From Blastocatellia bacterium (lineage in GTDB: Bacteria; Acidobacteriota; Blastocatellia; HR10): a stretch of 64,000 nt of DNA. The notes beneath the pieces are model-generated. The model saw only the letters and a program-made list of their open reading frames with translations, was not told where the DNA came from and did no database searches. The position numbers were made by a program, and so were the translations under genes. Shown here in pieces: positions 7,435 through 17,100 of this stretch. Positions within the stretch are counted from its first letter, which is position 1. Each line of letters starts with the position of its first letter. The DNA lies in the NCBI GenBank assembly GCA_025055075.1, contig JANWYV010000053.1, forward strand, positions 103,331 through 167,330. The letters are read 5' to 3'.

Positions 7435-8789
7435 AGTGGGAGAAAGATCGTCACAGTCGTCCCTTTGCCCGGGCTGTTTTGAACGGTGATCTCCCCGTTG
7501 TGCGCTTCGATGATACGGCGCGCCGAAGCCAGTCCGAGACCAGTTCCGAAAGGCTTCGTCGTGAAAAATGGGTCGAAAAGCCTCTCCATATTGCCGGAAG
7601 CGATACCTACACCGGAATCGCGGATGGCGATGCGCACGAATCGTTGGTGTGAACGGTGGGGAATCTCACCGAGATCGGTAGTGACGACGAGCTCCCCCGC
7701 TTCGGGCATCGCTTGCACCGCGTTGAGCAGGAGGTTCCACAGGACTTCCTTGATCAAGTCGGGATCGACGGAGCACAACGTGACGGACGGGGAGAATTCC
7801 TTACGGATGCGGATGCGCGGATTAAACTGCGGGTCTTTCTGAAGCAGATCGAGCGCTTGCTCGATCACATCATGAATAGGGGTGAGGACGGGCTCCGGAT
7901 CCGGCATGCGCGCGTAGGTCAGGACCTGTCGAGTGAAATCGTTCAAGCGCTGCGCTTCCGAAGAGATGAGCCGCAAGAGCTCGCGCTCGTTCTCGTCGGC
8001 GTGGGGGCGGAGTTGCAACAACAGTTCTGCTGCGTTAGCGATCGCGCCCAAGGGATTTCGAATCTCATGGGCGAGGATCGCGGTCATCTGGCCGATGTTC
8101 GAAAGCTGGTGCGCTTGCATCAGCTTCCGTTCCGTTATCATGAGCCGTCCCCTGAGCTTCTCCACTTCGCGCGTCAACTCCTGAATGCGCGCTTCGTAGG
8201 CCTCTTCTTTTTTATGGGCATCGGTCTTGTCGAAGAAAGCCGTCACGACGCCGATGATCTCGCCCGCATAGCCGCGCAGAGGCGCTGCCCACCCGATTAG
8301 CAGCCGTCGTTCGCCTTCGGGCGTCAGAGCGCGCAGATCCTCAACGAGGACGGGCGCACCGCTTTTGACGGCCCGCAAGGAGGGGAACCATTCGGTAGGA
8401 TAGATGCCGATGTCCGGGTGGTAGAAGCCATAGAAGTCCGTGCAGTTGAAAAGCGTCGAACGCGGCTCCAACCGTCGGCCGAGCAATTCTTGTAAAGCGC
8501 GGTTCATTGAACGAATCCTCCCCGACGGCCATTCGGCGATCCAAACGGGAATGGGAAAATCACTCATGAGGGCGTCCAGACCACTGAGCAACAACTCGTT
8601 CGCCTGATAATGGACATGCGAGCGATCTGTGGGCTGCTCCCCCTCTTTCTGTGTTTCTGAATCCGAACGGTGTTGGAGCAATTCCTCCTTGAAGAACGAT
8701 CTCCCAGCAAGGAGAAGGAAGGGCACCAGTGCCCAGAGGCCCTGACCCGCGTTCCCCAGCAAGAGACACCCCTCTTGTGCGATGCTCAT
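7431..8789 (-). CDS. Sensor histidine kinase with PAS domain (NtrB-like), no adjacent response regulator
   Basis: A 452-residue kinase. Residues 14-32 form one hydrophobic segment (GLWALVPFLLLAG), residues about 70-190 a PAS domain, 195-228 a helical linker, and 229-300 the HisKA domain with phospho-acceptor His241 in ILAHEIRNPLGAI. The catalytic domain follows with N box NLLLNAVQAM near 350, G1 DSGVGIA near 400 and G2 GTGLGLA near 425. The HE-x-N arrangement fits an HPK4/NtrB-type kinase that also may act as phosphatase. No response regulator is encoded nearby, so the partner is elsewhere. The gene heads the long minus-strand run and is translationally coupled to the ICMT-like gene. Confidence 0.9.
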   Translation of the reverse strand: MSIAQEGCLLLGNAGQGLWALVPFLLLAGRSFFKEELLQHRSDSETQKEGEQPTDRSHVHYQANELLLSGLDALMSDFPIPVWIAEWPSGRIRSMNRALQELLGRRLEPRSTLFNCTDFYGFYHPDIGIYPTEWFPSLRAVKSGAPVLVEDLRALTPEGERRLLIGWAAPLRGYAGEIIGVVTAFFDKTDAHKKEEAYEARIQELTREVEKLRGRLMITERKLMQAHQLSNIGQMTAILAHEIRNPLGAIANAAELLLQLRPHADENERELLRLISSEAQRLNDFTRQVLTYARMPDPEPVLTPIHDVIEQALDLLQKDPQFNPRIRIRKEFSPSVTLCSVDPDLIKEVLWNLLLNAVQAMPEAGELVVTTDLGEIPHRSHQRFVRIAIRDSGVGIASGNMERLFDPFFTTKPFGTGLGLASARRIIEAHNGEITVQNSPGKGTTVTIFLPL

Positions 8790-8993
8790 CCCCCATCCTC
8801 CCCACTGTAAGCTCCGCGGCTCTCAACGGCTATTTGGCCCTATTTTCTCCTTCCCGTCAATGCGGCGAATGCCGTATTTTCGATAAGGCGAGCATCCGAT
8901 GGTAAAGCTCACGCGCGTTGTGGGGACGTCTCGATAGGCTTACTCGACGAAGGGCCAGAGCTGAGCTAAGATTGAGGGGGTTTTCCCGTAGCC

Positions 8994-9016
8994 CTTGCGC
9001 GTTGGGAGCGCGCAAG
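8994..9016. promoter_or_regulatory. Perfect inverted repeat in the thiolase leader, candidate operator
   Basis: CTTGCGCG and its exact reverse complement CGCGCAAG are separated by 7 nt. The site is 48 nt upstream of the thiolase ATG and has no T-run after it, so it fits an operator or leader hairpin better than a terminator. TetR-type regulators of fatty-acid genes bind inverted repeats of this general size, but no regulator gene is nearby, so this is only suggestive. Confidence 0.4.
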
Positions 9017-9064
9017 AGAAAACTCGGCCTTTTCGCACATGCGGAAGGGAGGAAGGAAGGACTT

Positions 9065-10252
9065 ATGGGAAATCAACGACGTGATGTGGTCATCGTCGGA
9101 GCAGCGCGCACACCGATCGGCTCGTTTCTGGGAGCGCTCAGCGGGCTATCGGCGCCAAGGCTCGGAGCCGTAGCCATTCGCGAAGCGTTGCATCGCGCCA
9201 GCGTGGCGCCAGACCTGGTGGACGAAGTCATCATGGGGAATGTGCTTCAGGCAGGTGTTGGGCAAGCGCCTGCGCGACAGGCCGCGCTCTTCGCTGGATT
9301 GCCAACCAAGGTCGAGTGTCTGACGATTAACAAGGTCTGCGGATCCGGGTTGAAAGCCGTGATGCTCGCTGAACAAGCGATCGCTCTTGGTGATGCGGAG
9401 ATCATCGTCGCCGGGGGAATGGAGAGCATGAGTAATGCCCCGTATCTTTTGGAGCGCGCGCGCACGGGCTATCGGCTCGGACATGGAGAGATCGTGGACA
9501 GCATGATCAAGGACGGGCTTTGGGACGTCTACAATGACTTCCACATGGGAAACGCCGGAGAGTTATGTGCGCGTCGGCTCAATATCTCCCGCGAGGAGCA
9601 AGATGAGTATGCCGCCGAGAGTTATCGGCGCGCATTGCGGGCTCAGGAGCAAGGACTCTTGGCCGAAGAGATCGTACCCATCGAAGTCCCACAGGCGAAG
9701 GGGGGGACAGTCTTGGTGACGGAGGACGAAGAGCCCAAGCGCGCGAACTTCGAGAAGATGAAGACGCTCAAGCCCGCGTTTGAGCCGGAGGGGACGATCA
9801 CTCCCGCCAATGCTTCGAAGATCAACGATGGTGCGGCAGCCGTCGTCCTCATGTCGTACGAGCGAGCAAACGCCATGGGCGTGACCCCACTGGCGCGCAT
9901 CGTAACGGCGGTCGCTGCGGCGCGTCAGCCAGAGGAGTTCACAGTCGCTCCGGTGGATGCGATTCAGAAGGTCTTGAAGAGGGCGGGGCTCTCGCTCTCG
10001 GATATTGATTTGTTCGAGATCAACGAGGCGTTCGCAGTGGTGGCGTTGGCGGCGATCCGGCTGTTGGAGCTGGATCCGAAGAAGGTGAACGTCAACGGAG
10101 GGGCGGTCGCCTTCGGCCATCCGATTGGCGCTAGCGGCGCGCGATTGCTCACGACGCTTCTCTACGAGATGAAGCGGCGCCAGGCCCGTCGGGGCTTGGT
10201 CACGCTCTGCATCGGAGGAGGAGAAGCCGTCGCCATGGTCGTGGAGCGGTAA
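9065..10252 (+). CDS. Acetyl-CoA acetyltransferase (thiolase)
   Basis: A 395-residue thiolase II, joining two acetyl-CoA to acetoacetyl-CoA or cleaving beta-ketoacyl-CoA. The catalytic residues are visible: nucleophile Cys92 in NKVCGSGLKAV, His352 in AFGHPIGASGAR and Cys382 in CIGGGEAVAMV; the loop GGMESMSNAPYLL is also intact. The length matches PhaA/AtoB-type enzymes. The ATG at 9065 follows a GGAAGG-rich ribosome-binding site; 49 further in-frame codons upstream look non-coding. The Sua5-type gene starts 7 nt after the stop. Biosynthetic (mevalonate or PHB) and degradative roles cannot be told apart from context. Confidence 0.95.
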   Translation: MGNQRRDVVIVGAARTPIGSFLGALSGLSAPRLGAVAIREALHRASVAPDLVDEVIMGNVLQAGVGQAPARQAALFAGLPTKVECLTINKVCGSGLKAVMLAEQAIALGDAEIIVAGGMESMSNAPYLLERARTGYRLGHGEIVDSMIKDGLWDVYNDFHMGNAGELCARRLNISREEQDEYAAESYRRALRAQEQGLLAEEIVPIEVPQAKGGTVLVTEDEEPKRANFEKMKTLKPAFEPEGTITPANASKINDGAAAVVLMSYERANAMGVTPLARIVTAVAAARQPEEFTVAPVDAIQKVLKRAGLSLSDIDLFEINEAFAVVALAAIRLLELDPKKVNVNGGAVAFGHPIGASGARLLTTLLYEMKRRQARRGLVTLCIGGGEAVAMVVER

Positions 10253-10259
10253 CCATTCC

Positions 10260-11297
10260 GTGGTGTGCGACGAGCGGTGTGACCTTCAGACGGAAATCGT
10301 GCGCGTCACGCCCGATGCGCCGGAACCGGAGGCCATTGCGCGGGCAGCGGCCGTGTTGCGACGTGGGGGGCTTGTGGCCTTCCCGACGGAGACGGTTTAC
10401 GGGCTTGGAGCGGATGCGTTGAATCCTCGGGCGGTCGCGCGCATCTTCGCCGTCAAGGGGCGTCCGGCCGATAATCCGCTCATCGTGCACATCGCGTGGA
10501 AGGAGCAGCTTCATGAGGTCGCGCGTGCGATCCCAGAGTCCGCATGGCACTTGGCTGAGCGTTTCTGGCCCGGCCCGCTGACGCTCGTCCTACCGCGGCA
10601 GGAGCAGGTGCCCTTGGAGACGACGGGAGGATTGGAGACGGTCGCCGTGCGCATGCCTGATAGCGCGATCGCGCTCGCACTCATTCGCGCTTTGGGACGT
10701 CCGATCGCCGCACCGAGCGCAAATCTCTCTGGGCGTCCGAGCCCGACGGCCGCCGAGCACGTCTATGAGGACTTGCATGGGCGCATCGAGCTGATCCTCG
10801 ACGGCGGCCCGACGCGGATCGGCGTCGAATCAACAGTCTTGGACCTGACGACGATTCCGCCGACCATTCTTCGTCCGGGAGGGGTATCCCCTGAACAGCT
10901 TCGACCAATCCTCGGCGAGGTTCGGTTGGGCGCCGAAGCCACGGAAGCACGACGCTCGCCCGGCACACGGTATCGGCATTATCGTCCGCGTGCCGAAGTG
11001 ATCCTTATCGAGCGGTGGGAGGAAGCGAAACATCGGCCGCTTGTTGAGCGATTGGCCGCGAGCGTGCGTCGTCTCGGATACATCGGACGCGATCGCGGGC
11101 TCTCGTTCGGAGATGTCGAGGTCCGGCTCGTGGAACTGCCGCCCGACCCACAAGAGTACGCGCGGCGGTTGTTCGCGATCTTTCGCGAGATGGACCAATG
11201 CGGGACGGAGCTGATCATCGTCGAGGGAATTGAAGAGACGGATTTGGGCCTCGCCGTAATGGATCGGCTCCGTCGCGCGGCCTCACGCGTTCTGTAG
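10260..11297 (+). CDS. Threonylcarbamoyl-AMP synthase, Sua5 type
   Basis: Makes L-threonylcarbamoyl-AMP from threonine, bicarbonate and ATP for the universal t6A37 modification of ANN-decoding tRNAs. The 345-residue protein has the YrdC domain at about 15-205 (FPTETVYGLGADAL, KGRPADNPLIVHI, SANLSGRPSPT, ESTVLDLT, ILRPGGVS) and the C-terminal Sua5 domain after the linker SPGTRYRHYRPRAEV, so it is the long Sua5 form, not short TsaC. The start is GTG at 10260, 7 nt behind the thiolase stop; a second GTG follows directly. No other t6A genes are in the window. Confidence 0.93.
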   Translation: MVCDERCDLQTEIVRVTPDAPEPEAIARAAAVLRRGGLVAFPTETVYGLGADALNPRAVARIFAVKGRPADNPLIVHIAWKEQLHEVARAIPESAWHLAERFWPGPLTLVLPRQEQVPLETTGGLETVAVRMPDSAIALALIRALGRPIAAPSANLSGRPSPTAAEHVYEDLHGRIELILDGGPTRIGVESTVLDLTTIPPTILRPGGVSPEQLRPILGEVRLGAEATEARRSPGTRYRHYRPRAEVILIERWEEAKHRPLVERLAASVRRLGYIGRDRGLSFGDVEVRLVELPPDPQEYARRLFAIFREMDQCGTELIIVEGIEETDLGLAVMDRLRRAASRVL

Positions 11298-11410
11298 AAA
11301 GCAAGCCAACGACCAATCCGTTCGATGCTTCTAATGGGCGTTTGGGGCCTCGATGGTCTCAAGTCGCTGCGAGATCCAGGCGAATCAGGTGAGGAGGATT
11401 TGGCGAGGTC

Positions 11411-11860
11411 ATGTGGAAGAAGGTGCTCCGCTTCGTCCGTCGTGCGCTTCGGAGTCGAGCCTCCCCTCGGGAGATCGCCGGAGGCTTAGCGCTCGGTCTG
11501 GTCATTAACTTCACACCGACGCTGGGCTTTCAAATTCCTCTCGCGATCTCGCTCTCGACGCTCTTTCGCGTCAATTCGCTGGCGGCGCTTGCGGGAATTC
11601 AGATCACGAACCCGCTGACGGCGCCGTTCGTCTATACGATGACCTATCGCGTTGGGACGTGGCTCCTCGGTCAGCGCAATCACCGTTTTGAGTGGCGGGA
11701 GCTGGACGCTATGGATCTGATACGGGCGGGAGCAGCGCTTTGGGCCGGGGGATTAGTCGTGGGCGGGGCGTTCGCTCTGCTGGCCTACTTTGCCGTGCTC
11801 TGGTTCCTCACCCGATGGCGCACGCGACGCGCGCTGCAGGAGAGCGGGAGCATTGGATGA
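11411..11860 (+). CDS. DUF2062 domain membrane protein
   Basis: A 149-residue protein with the DUF2062 pattern: a basic N-terminus, SPREIAGGLALGLVINFTPT, then LAALAGIQITNPLTAPFVY and a closing hydrophobic helix near residues 104-130. Two to three transmembrane segments are predicted. The family is widespread, often near glycosyltransferases, and has no established biochemical role. The ATG at 11411 is preceded by GAGGATTTGGCGAGG. It is separated by 113 nt from the Sua5-type gene and runs towards the convergent aminotransferase gene, 61 nt apart. Confidence 0.82.
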   Translation: MWKKVLRFVRRALRSRASPREIAGGLALGLVINFTPTLGFQIPLAISLSTLFRVNSLAALAGIQITNPLTAPFVYTMTYRVGTWLLGQRNHRFEWRELDAMDLIRAGAALWAGGLVVGGAFALLAYFAVLWFLTRWRTRRALQESGSIG

Positions 11861-11921
11861 ACCCTGTGTCGCGCCTTCTCCCTCCTGCGGGATCGTGCAA
11901 AGGCGTCCTTGTTCAGGATCT

Positions 11922-13190
11922 TCACCTCAGCGCGCGAGAGAGCACGCGGAAGAATGTTGCGATCTCCGCCGGTTGCGTGAAGATATGCGTGGAGATGCGA
12001 AGACGCGGCCCTCCTCCTCCCACGCGGATGCGATGCTCGGCGAGTGCTCGGCGCGCGCGTTCGGCCTCCGCTTCGCCGAATTCGACCGTTGTCATCGCTC
12101 CCCATAACTCCGGGTGATCCGGGGTGAGCAGTTTCGCTTGCGGGAGACGTTGAAACCCCTCATACACAAGACGGGCCAACTGACGTTGTCGAGCGAAGAT
12201 GCGTTCGGGCCCGATCTGCTGATGAAAGCGAAGGGCGGCCAACAGGCCTTTCAATAGAGAGAGATTGCACGTCCCCAGGTTGCTGAAGCGATAGGCCTTC
12301 AGCGCCTTGTTGTTCCATTCGCCACTGGCAATGTTGACCCACAGGCGATCCTGAACGGTCTCGCGCAAATAGAGAATGCCCGTGCCTTTGGGCGCGAGCA
12401 GCCACTTGTGCGGGCTCGTCCCATAGAAGTCACAGCCGAGCTCTCGCAAATTGAGGGGGAGTTGACCGATCGCATGCGCTCCATCCACGACCGAAAGGAT
12501 TCCTCGTTCGCGCGCCATGGCGCAGATCTCTTTTGCTGGGAGGACGAGCCCCGTTGTCGTCGTGATGTGGCTGAAGCTGACGACGCGCACTTCGGGCGTG
12601 AGCGCTCGATCGAAGAGTTCGAGGAGTTGCTCTTTGGATGCCGGCGGGAGCGGTAGCCTCACATATCGGAGCCGAATGCCAAAGCGCGCCTCCTTTTGCT
12701 GCCAACAGCAGAGGCCTCCCGGATGCTCCTGATCCGTCGTCACCACAACGTCCCCTCGGGCGAGGTCCAAGCCATTGCAGACTGTATTCATGGCTTCCGT
12801 CGCATTGCGCACCAAGGCGATCTCATCCCGGGAGACGCCCAGGAATCGAGCCATCTCCTCGCGCACCTCACGAATGTGCTCATTCTCCCCGTAGCCCCAC
12901 CACGGATAATCGGGCTCATTGAACGCCTCTGAGGTGAACAGATGCTCGGCGACGGCGCGGATCACCGGCAGTGGGCAAACGCCCAAAGAGCCGCAATTGA
13001 GATTGATGTGATTGGGATCGAGGAGAAACTGGCGTCGCATTTCCGCCCAGTACCATTCGGGATCGCGCTCATAAAGCGCGTCCGAGGGGAGCGGCGGCGC
13101 TTCCACTCGCAGTAAGTGCATCGCTTGCTCCCACGAGAGGCCGAGCACGGCCGCCGCCATCGCCTGTTGCATGAAATCGCGCCGCTTCAT
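11922..13190 (-). CDS. Class V aminotransferase (isopenicillin-N-epimerase-like) with Tat-like leader
   Basis: A 422-residue PLP enzyme of the class V family. PLP anchors are visible: Asp236 and His239 in VVDGAHAIGQLP and the Schiff-base Lys262 in GTSPHKWLLAPKG. The N-terminus reads MKRRDFMQQAMAAAVLGLS, a twin-arginine motif plus a short hydrophobic stretch, so the enzyme may be exported folded with its cofactor. No AxA cleavage site is evident, so retention as a membrane anchor or a false signal is possible. The start at 13190 is 12 nt after the stop of the nucleotidyltransferase gene, suggesting an operon. Substrate unknown. Confidence 0.83.
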   Translation of the reverse strand: MKRRDFMQQAMAAAVLGLSWEQAMHLLRVEAPPLPSDALYERDPEWYWAEMRRQFLLDPNHINLNCGSLGVCPLPVIRAVAEHLFTSEAFNEPDYPWWGYGENEHIREVREEMARFLGVSRDEIALVRNATEAMNTVCNGLDLARGDVVVTTDQEHPGGLCCWQQKEARFGIRLRYVRLPLPPASKEQLLELFDRALTPEVRVVSFSHITTTTGLVLPAKEICAMARERGILSVVDGAHAIGQLPLNLRELGCDFYGTSPHKWLLAPKGTGILYLRETVQDRLWVNIASGEWNNKALKAYRFSNLGTCNLSLLKGLLAALRFHQQIGPERIFARQRQLARLVYEGFQRLPQAKLLTPDHPELWGAMTTVEFGEAEAERARRALAEHRIRVGGGGPRLRISTHIFTQPAEIATFFRVLSRALR

Positions 13191-13202
13191 AAGAAGCCTC
13201 CC

Positions 13203-13985
13203 TCACTCGTGGGGAGAAGGCTGCACCGATTCTGACGCCGCGCGCGTTCGTCGCCGTTCCCGTTCGGCGACGAGTTGATTGGCTAAGAGCAAGCTCTCGA
13301 ACGTCCCCGCGTCGGTCCACCATCCATCTAAGATGTCGTAGGTCAATTCCCCGCGTTCCAGGTAGGCGTTGTTGACATCGGTGATCTCCAGCTCTCCGCG
13401 CGCGCTCGGTTTGAGCGTGCGGATGATGTCGAAGACTTTCTCGTCGTAGAAGTAAATTCCAGTGACGGCGTAGGGGGACCCCGGGACCTTCGGCTTCTCC
13501 TCGATGCGCACGATGCGCCCATTCTCGATCACCGGGACGCCGAAGCGCGTCGGATCGGGGACTTCCTTGAGCAAAATCTTGGCTCCCGATCCCTGCTCCA
13601 GGTACCGCTGGACATAGGGCGCAATGGATTTCTCGATGATGTTGTCGCCGAGGATAACGCAGATCAAATGTCCATCGGCGAAATGCTCGGCCAGGCTGAG
13701 CGCCGCCGCAATACCTCCTTCGCCTTGTTGATACGTGTAGTGCAAGTGCTTCAGCCCGAACTCCGCACCGTTGCCGAGCAATCTGAGGAAGTCGCCGGCA
13801 TTATTCCCCCCCGTCACGATCATGATGTCGCGAATGCCCGCCTGCACGAGCGTCTCTAGCGGATAGTAGATCATCGGTTTGTTGTAGACAGGTAGCAGGT
13901 GCTTATTTGTCACCTTCGTCAATGGATAAAGCCGCGTTCCTAATCCGCCGGCCAAAATCACACCTTTGATCGTCCGCTTCCCCAT
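13203..13985 (-). CDS. Sugar nucleotidyltransferase, glucose-1-phosphate thymidylyltransferase type
   Basis: A 260-residue protein that would couple a sugar 1-phosphate to NTP, most likely making dTDP-glucose. It has the family signature GVILAGGLGTRLYPLTKVT at residues 8-26, HLLPVYNKPMIYYPLETL, ILGDNIIE and RIEEKPKVPGSPYAVTG. Length is somewhat shorter than classical RmlA (about 290), with a non-conserved basic tail after residue 240. No rmlB, rmlC or rmlD genes are nearby, so the sugar made is uncertain. It leads a two-gene minus-strand unit with the class V aminotransferase. Confidence 0.85.
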   Translation of the reverse strand: MGKRTIKGVILAGGLGTRLYPLTKVTNKHLLPVYNKPMIYYPLETLVQAGIRDIMIVTGGNNAGDFLRLLGNGAEFGLKHLHYTYQQGEGGIAAALSLAEHFADGHLICVILGDNIIEKSIAPYVQRYLEQGSGAKILLKEVPDPTRFGVPVIENGRIVRIEEKPKVPGSPYAVTGIYFYDEKVFDIIRTLKPSARGELEITDVNNAYLERGELTYDILDGWWTDAGTFESLLLANQLVAERERRRTRAASESVQPSPHE

Positions 13986-14098
13986 AGCTTAGCCCTCTCC
14001 CGCTCGATTCTTTGTCGGGGGAGATTTTGGCATGGTTCCGGATCAAAGGTAAAGGGGGAAGTCGCGAGCCTTTCAGGGGGGGCATAGGATCTTTCAAC

Positions 14099-14127
14099 TT
14101 GACTCTTCCTCGAAGGGCGGCTATACT
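14099..14127 (+). promoter_or_regulatory. Sigma-70-type promoter of the TonB receptor gene
   Basis: TTGACT (14099-14104) and TATACT (14122-14127) are separated by exactly 17 bp, an excellent match to the consensus. The predicted start of transcription near 14134 gives a leader of about 43 nt before the ATG at 14177. Confidence 0.75.
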
Positions 14128-14151
14128 GTGGCCGACCTTTTTGAAGGAGTG

Positions 14152-14175
14152 ACCGAAACTAAGGAGGGATTCGGT
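14152..14175 (+). promoter_or_regulatory. Leader hairpin presenting the Shine-Dalgarno in its loop
   Basis: ACCGAA (14152-14157) pairs with TTCGGT (14170-14175), leaving a 12-nt loop that contains AAGGAGGG (14161-14168). The stem ends one base before the ATG. This would display the ribosome-binding site rather than hide it. The 6-bp stem is short enough to be chance. Confidence 0.35.
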
Positions 14176-14176
14176 T

Positions 14177-17100
14177 ATGCGTAAGACGTGTAGGCTGCTA
14201 GTGGTGGTCCTTCCCCTTGGGTTCTCCCTGGCAGTGGCAGTCCTGGCTCAGACGGCCACGAGTCGGATCACGGGCACAGTTGTAGATCCGACAGGGGCGG
14301 TGATTCAGGACGCCGTCGTCATTGCTCGAAACGAGGCCACAGGGGTTGAGTATAAGACGACAACGACGTCGGCCGGCACCTATGCGTTGGAGTCGTTGCC
14401 GGTCGGTACCTATACGATCACGGTGGAGTATCCGGGATTCCGAAAATACGTGGGGACGAACAACGTTCTGACCGTCGGGGCTCCTCTCGTGGTGAATGTA
14501 ACGCTGGAGGTTGGACAGCCGACGGAGATCGTCGAGGTGACCGGCGCCTACGAACGCATCGCGACGACGCATGCGATGCTGGGCGGGGTTGTGACCCGGC
14601 GCGAGATCGTCGAGCTACCGCTCAACGGACGCAATCCCTTGAGCTTGATCATCTTGGAGCCGGGACTCGTGCAGCGCACGACGGGGGCTCTCGGTTCGGG
14701 GACGCACGTCTTTGGCTCGCGCGATCGCGCGCACAACGTGACCATTGACGGTATTGATGCGAACGAATCTTCGGTGCCGAATCCGCAGAGTAATATCTAT
14801 CGGCTCAATCCCGACAACGTGCAGGAGTATCGTGTGGTCACGCACAATGCGACGCCGGAATTCGGGCGCAACAGTGGGGCTAACGTCAACATCGTGACGC
14901 GCTCGGGCACGAACGAGTTCCACGGAGATCTCTTCTGGTTCCATCGGAACACGGTGCTCAATGCCAACGAGTGGTTCAATAATGCAGCGGGGTTGGAGAA
15001 ACCGGTGCTGCTGCTTCATCAGTTTGGTGCTTCCGGAGGTGGGCCGATCGTCAAGAACAAGACGTTCTTCTTCGCGAGCTGGCAGGGGAATCGCATCAAG
15101 CAGACGATGCCCATCGCGCAGTCCTTTGGCGTGCCGCTCGTTTACACGGACACGTTGAAGAAGCAAGGCATCTTCCGCTACTTCGTCCCCGATCCAGCGA
15201 ACCCGCTTATCCTCGATGGGGTGGTCATCACACGGAATTCCCCGCGGCTGGTGGACCCAGTCACAGGTGCGTTGCGACCGGGCGTGCGCATGTGCGCGAC
15301 GCCGACCGAAGTGGGGTGCATTCGCACGTACAATATCTTCGCGAACGATCCGGCCGGCATCGGTCCCGATCCCCTCATGCGAGATATGCTCGCGAAGTTC
15401 CCATCGCCCAATACGTTCAACGTGGGCGATGGCTTGAACACGGCGGGCTTCATCTGGAATCCGCCTTCGGAATTCAAGGGCCCGCACCTGATGTTCCGCG
15501 TGGATCACAAGTTCGACGAGAATAATAGCATGTTCGGGCGGTTGCTGCTCTCGAATTGGGACACGCGCGAGGGCGATTTCCTGAATGCGCGTCCGGCGAT
15601 TTTCCCTGGTTTTGCTCCACTTGGAGAGGTGACTCGAGAATCGCAAGGGTTGGCACTCAACTACCGACGCGTCATCTCTCCCAGGTTGGTCAACGAGTTC
15701 ACGACTGGATTCAGTCGCTTCATGTTCACCTTCCTCCTGCGCGAAGCCAATACGAAACTTGGGGTCGAACCTCCACCCTACGGACAGGAATGCTTCGGCG
15801 ATAATTCTCTCTCACTTGTGGACACACCCTTCTGCAACACGCCCTTCACGCGTCGCGCAGTGAGCACAATCCAGTTCATTGATAACCTGAGCTACATGCG
15901 GGGGGCGCATAACATCCGCACGGGGATCAACTTCCGGTTCTACCGGCATAACGACAATCGGGGCGTGCCGGGTGGGTTCAACATGTGGCCGACGATCATC
16001 TTTAGCCAGAGCGTGCGTCCGCCGACAGCCAATACGGCGCCGGGGGTTGCCGCAGGGTTCCCTGGAGCTCCGGGGATCAACGCGACCGACAACGTGAACC
16101 TCCTGCAGGCGATCGTTGAGTTGATGGGCATCCCGGCGCGCGTGCAGCAGGCGTTCGTCGCTGATTTCAAGCGCGACCAGTATCTCTTCGCTCCCTTTGT
16201 CGCGGGTACTCGCGTCAAGCAGTACAACTTCTACGCTCAAGATGAATGGCGCGTGCGGCGGAACTTCACGTTGACCTACGGGTTCCGATGGGAGATCAAT
16301 GCGCCGCCCAAGGACTGCTGCGATCGCGTCTTCGTGCCGGATCGCTCGTTGGATGGGAGTCAAGGTCCGGTGACGTATGTCCCTGCGGATAAGTGGTTCA
16401 AGCGGATGAACTGGACGACGATCGCCCCACGGGTGAGCTTCGCGTGGGATCCGCGCGCGTCGGGTAAGATGGCGATTCGCGCCGGGTACGGGATCGCTTT
16501 CGACACGATCTCAACGTTCCAGGTGACGGCGATCTCCGGGATGGTTCCCGGCAGTGTCCTCCGCTGCATCGTGAACGTGCAAGATCCGCCTACTGGTCCC
16601 TGTCGAGATATTCCAAACGACGTGCGATTGAGCCAGCTCATGGCCGCTTTGAGACCGCTCGATCTCGGGCCACCGACGCAGAAGCCGTCGGAGCAACTGC
16701 GACTTCCAGAGCGGCCGCTCGGTCTGGCGCCACAAGTCGGTGCGTTCGAGCCGAACCTCAAGGTCCCGACCGTCCACGAGTGGAGCTTAACCATTCAGCG
16801 TGAGTTACCTTATGCGTTTGTGGGGCAGGTCGGCTACATCGGCAAGCGCGGGATGCGCCTCTATCGTGCCTACGATCTGAATCAGTTCCGCTACCCGCCA
16901 GAGTTCCTGCAGGAGTTCCTGAAGGCGCAGAAGAACATCATGATCTGCAAGCTCAATCCGGATGCTTGCCTGGCCGCGCAAGCGGCAGCGGGCATTCCGG
17001 CCGCGAGCCGTACGGTGGATAATTTCGCCTATTTCGGATTGCCGGGACAGGAGCCCTTGCCCTTGCTCAGCCGATTGCTCAATGCGCCGTCACCGACGTC

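Noticed and set aside
13990..14035. Inverted TCTCCC and GGGAGATTTT as a terminator upstream of the TonB gene.
   Set aside because: The stem is only 6 bp with a loop of about 17 nt, and it lies between divergent genes where no plus-strand transcript needs ending.
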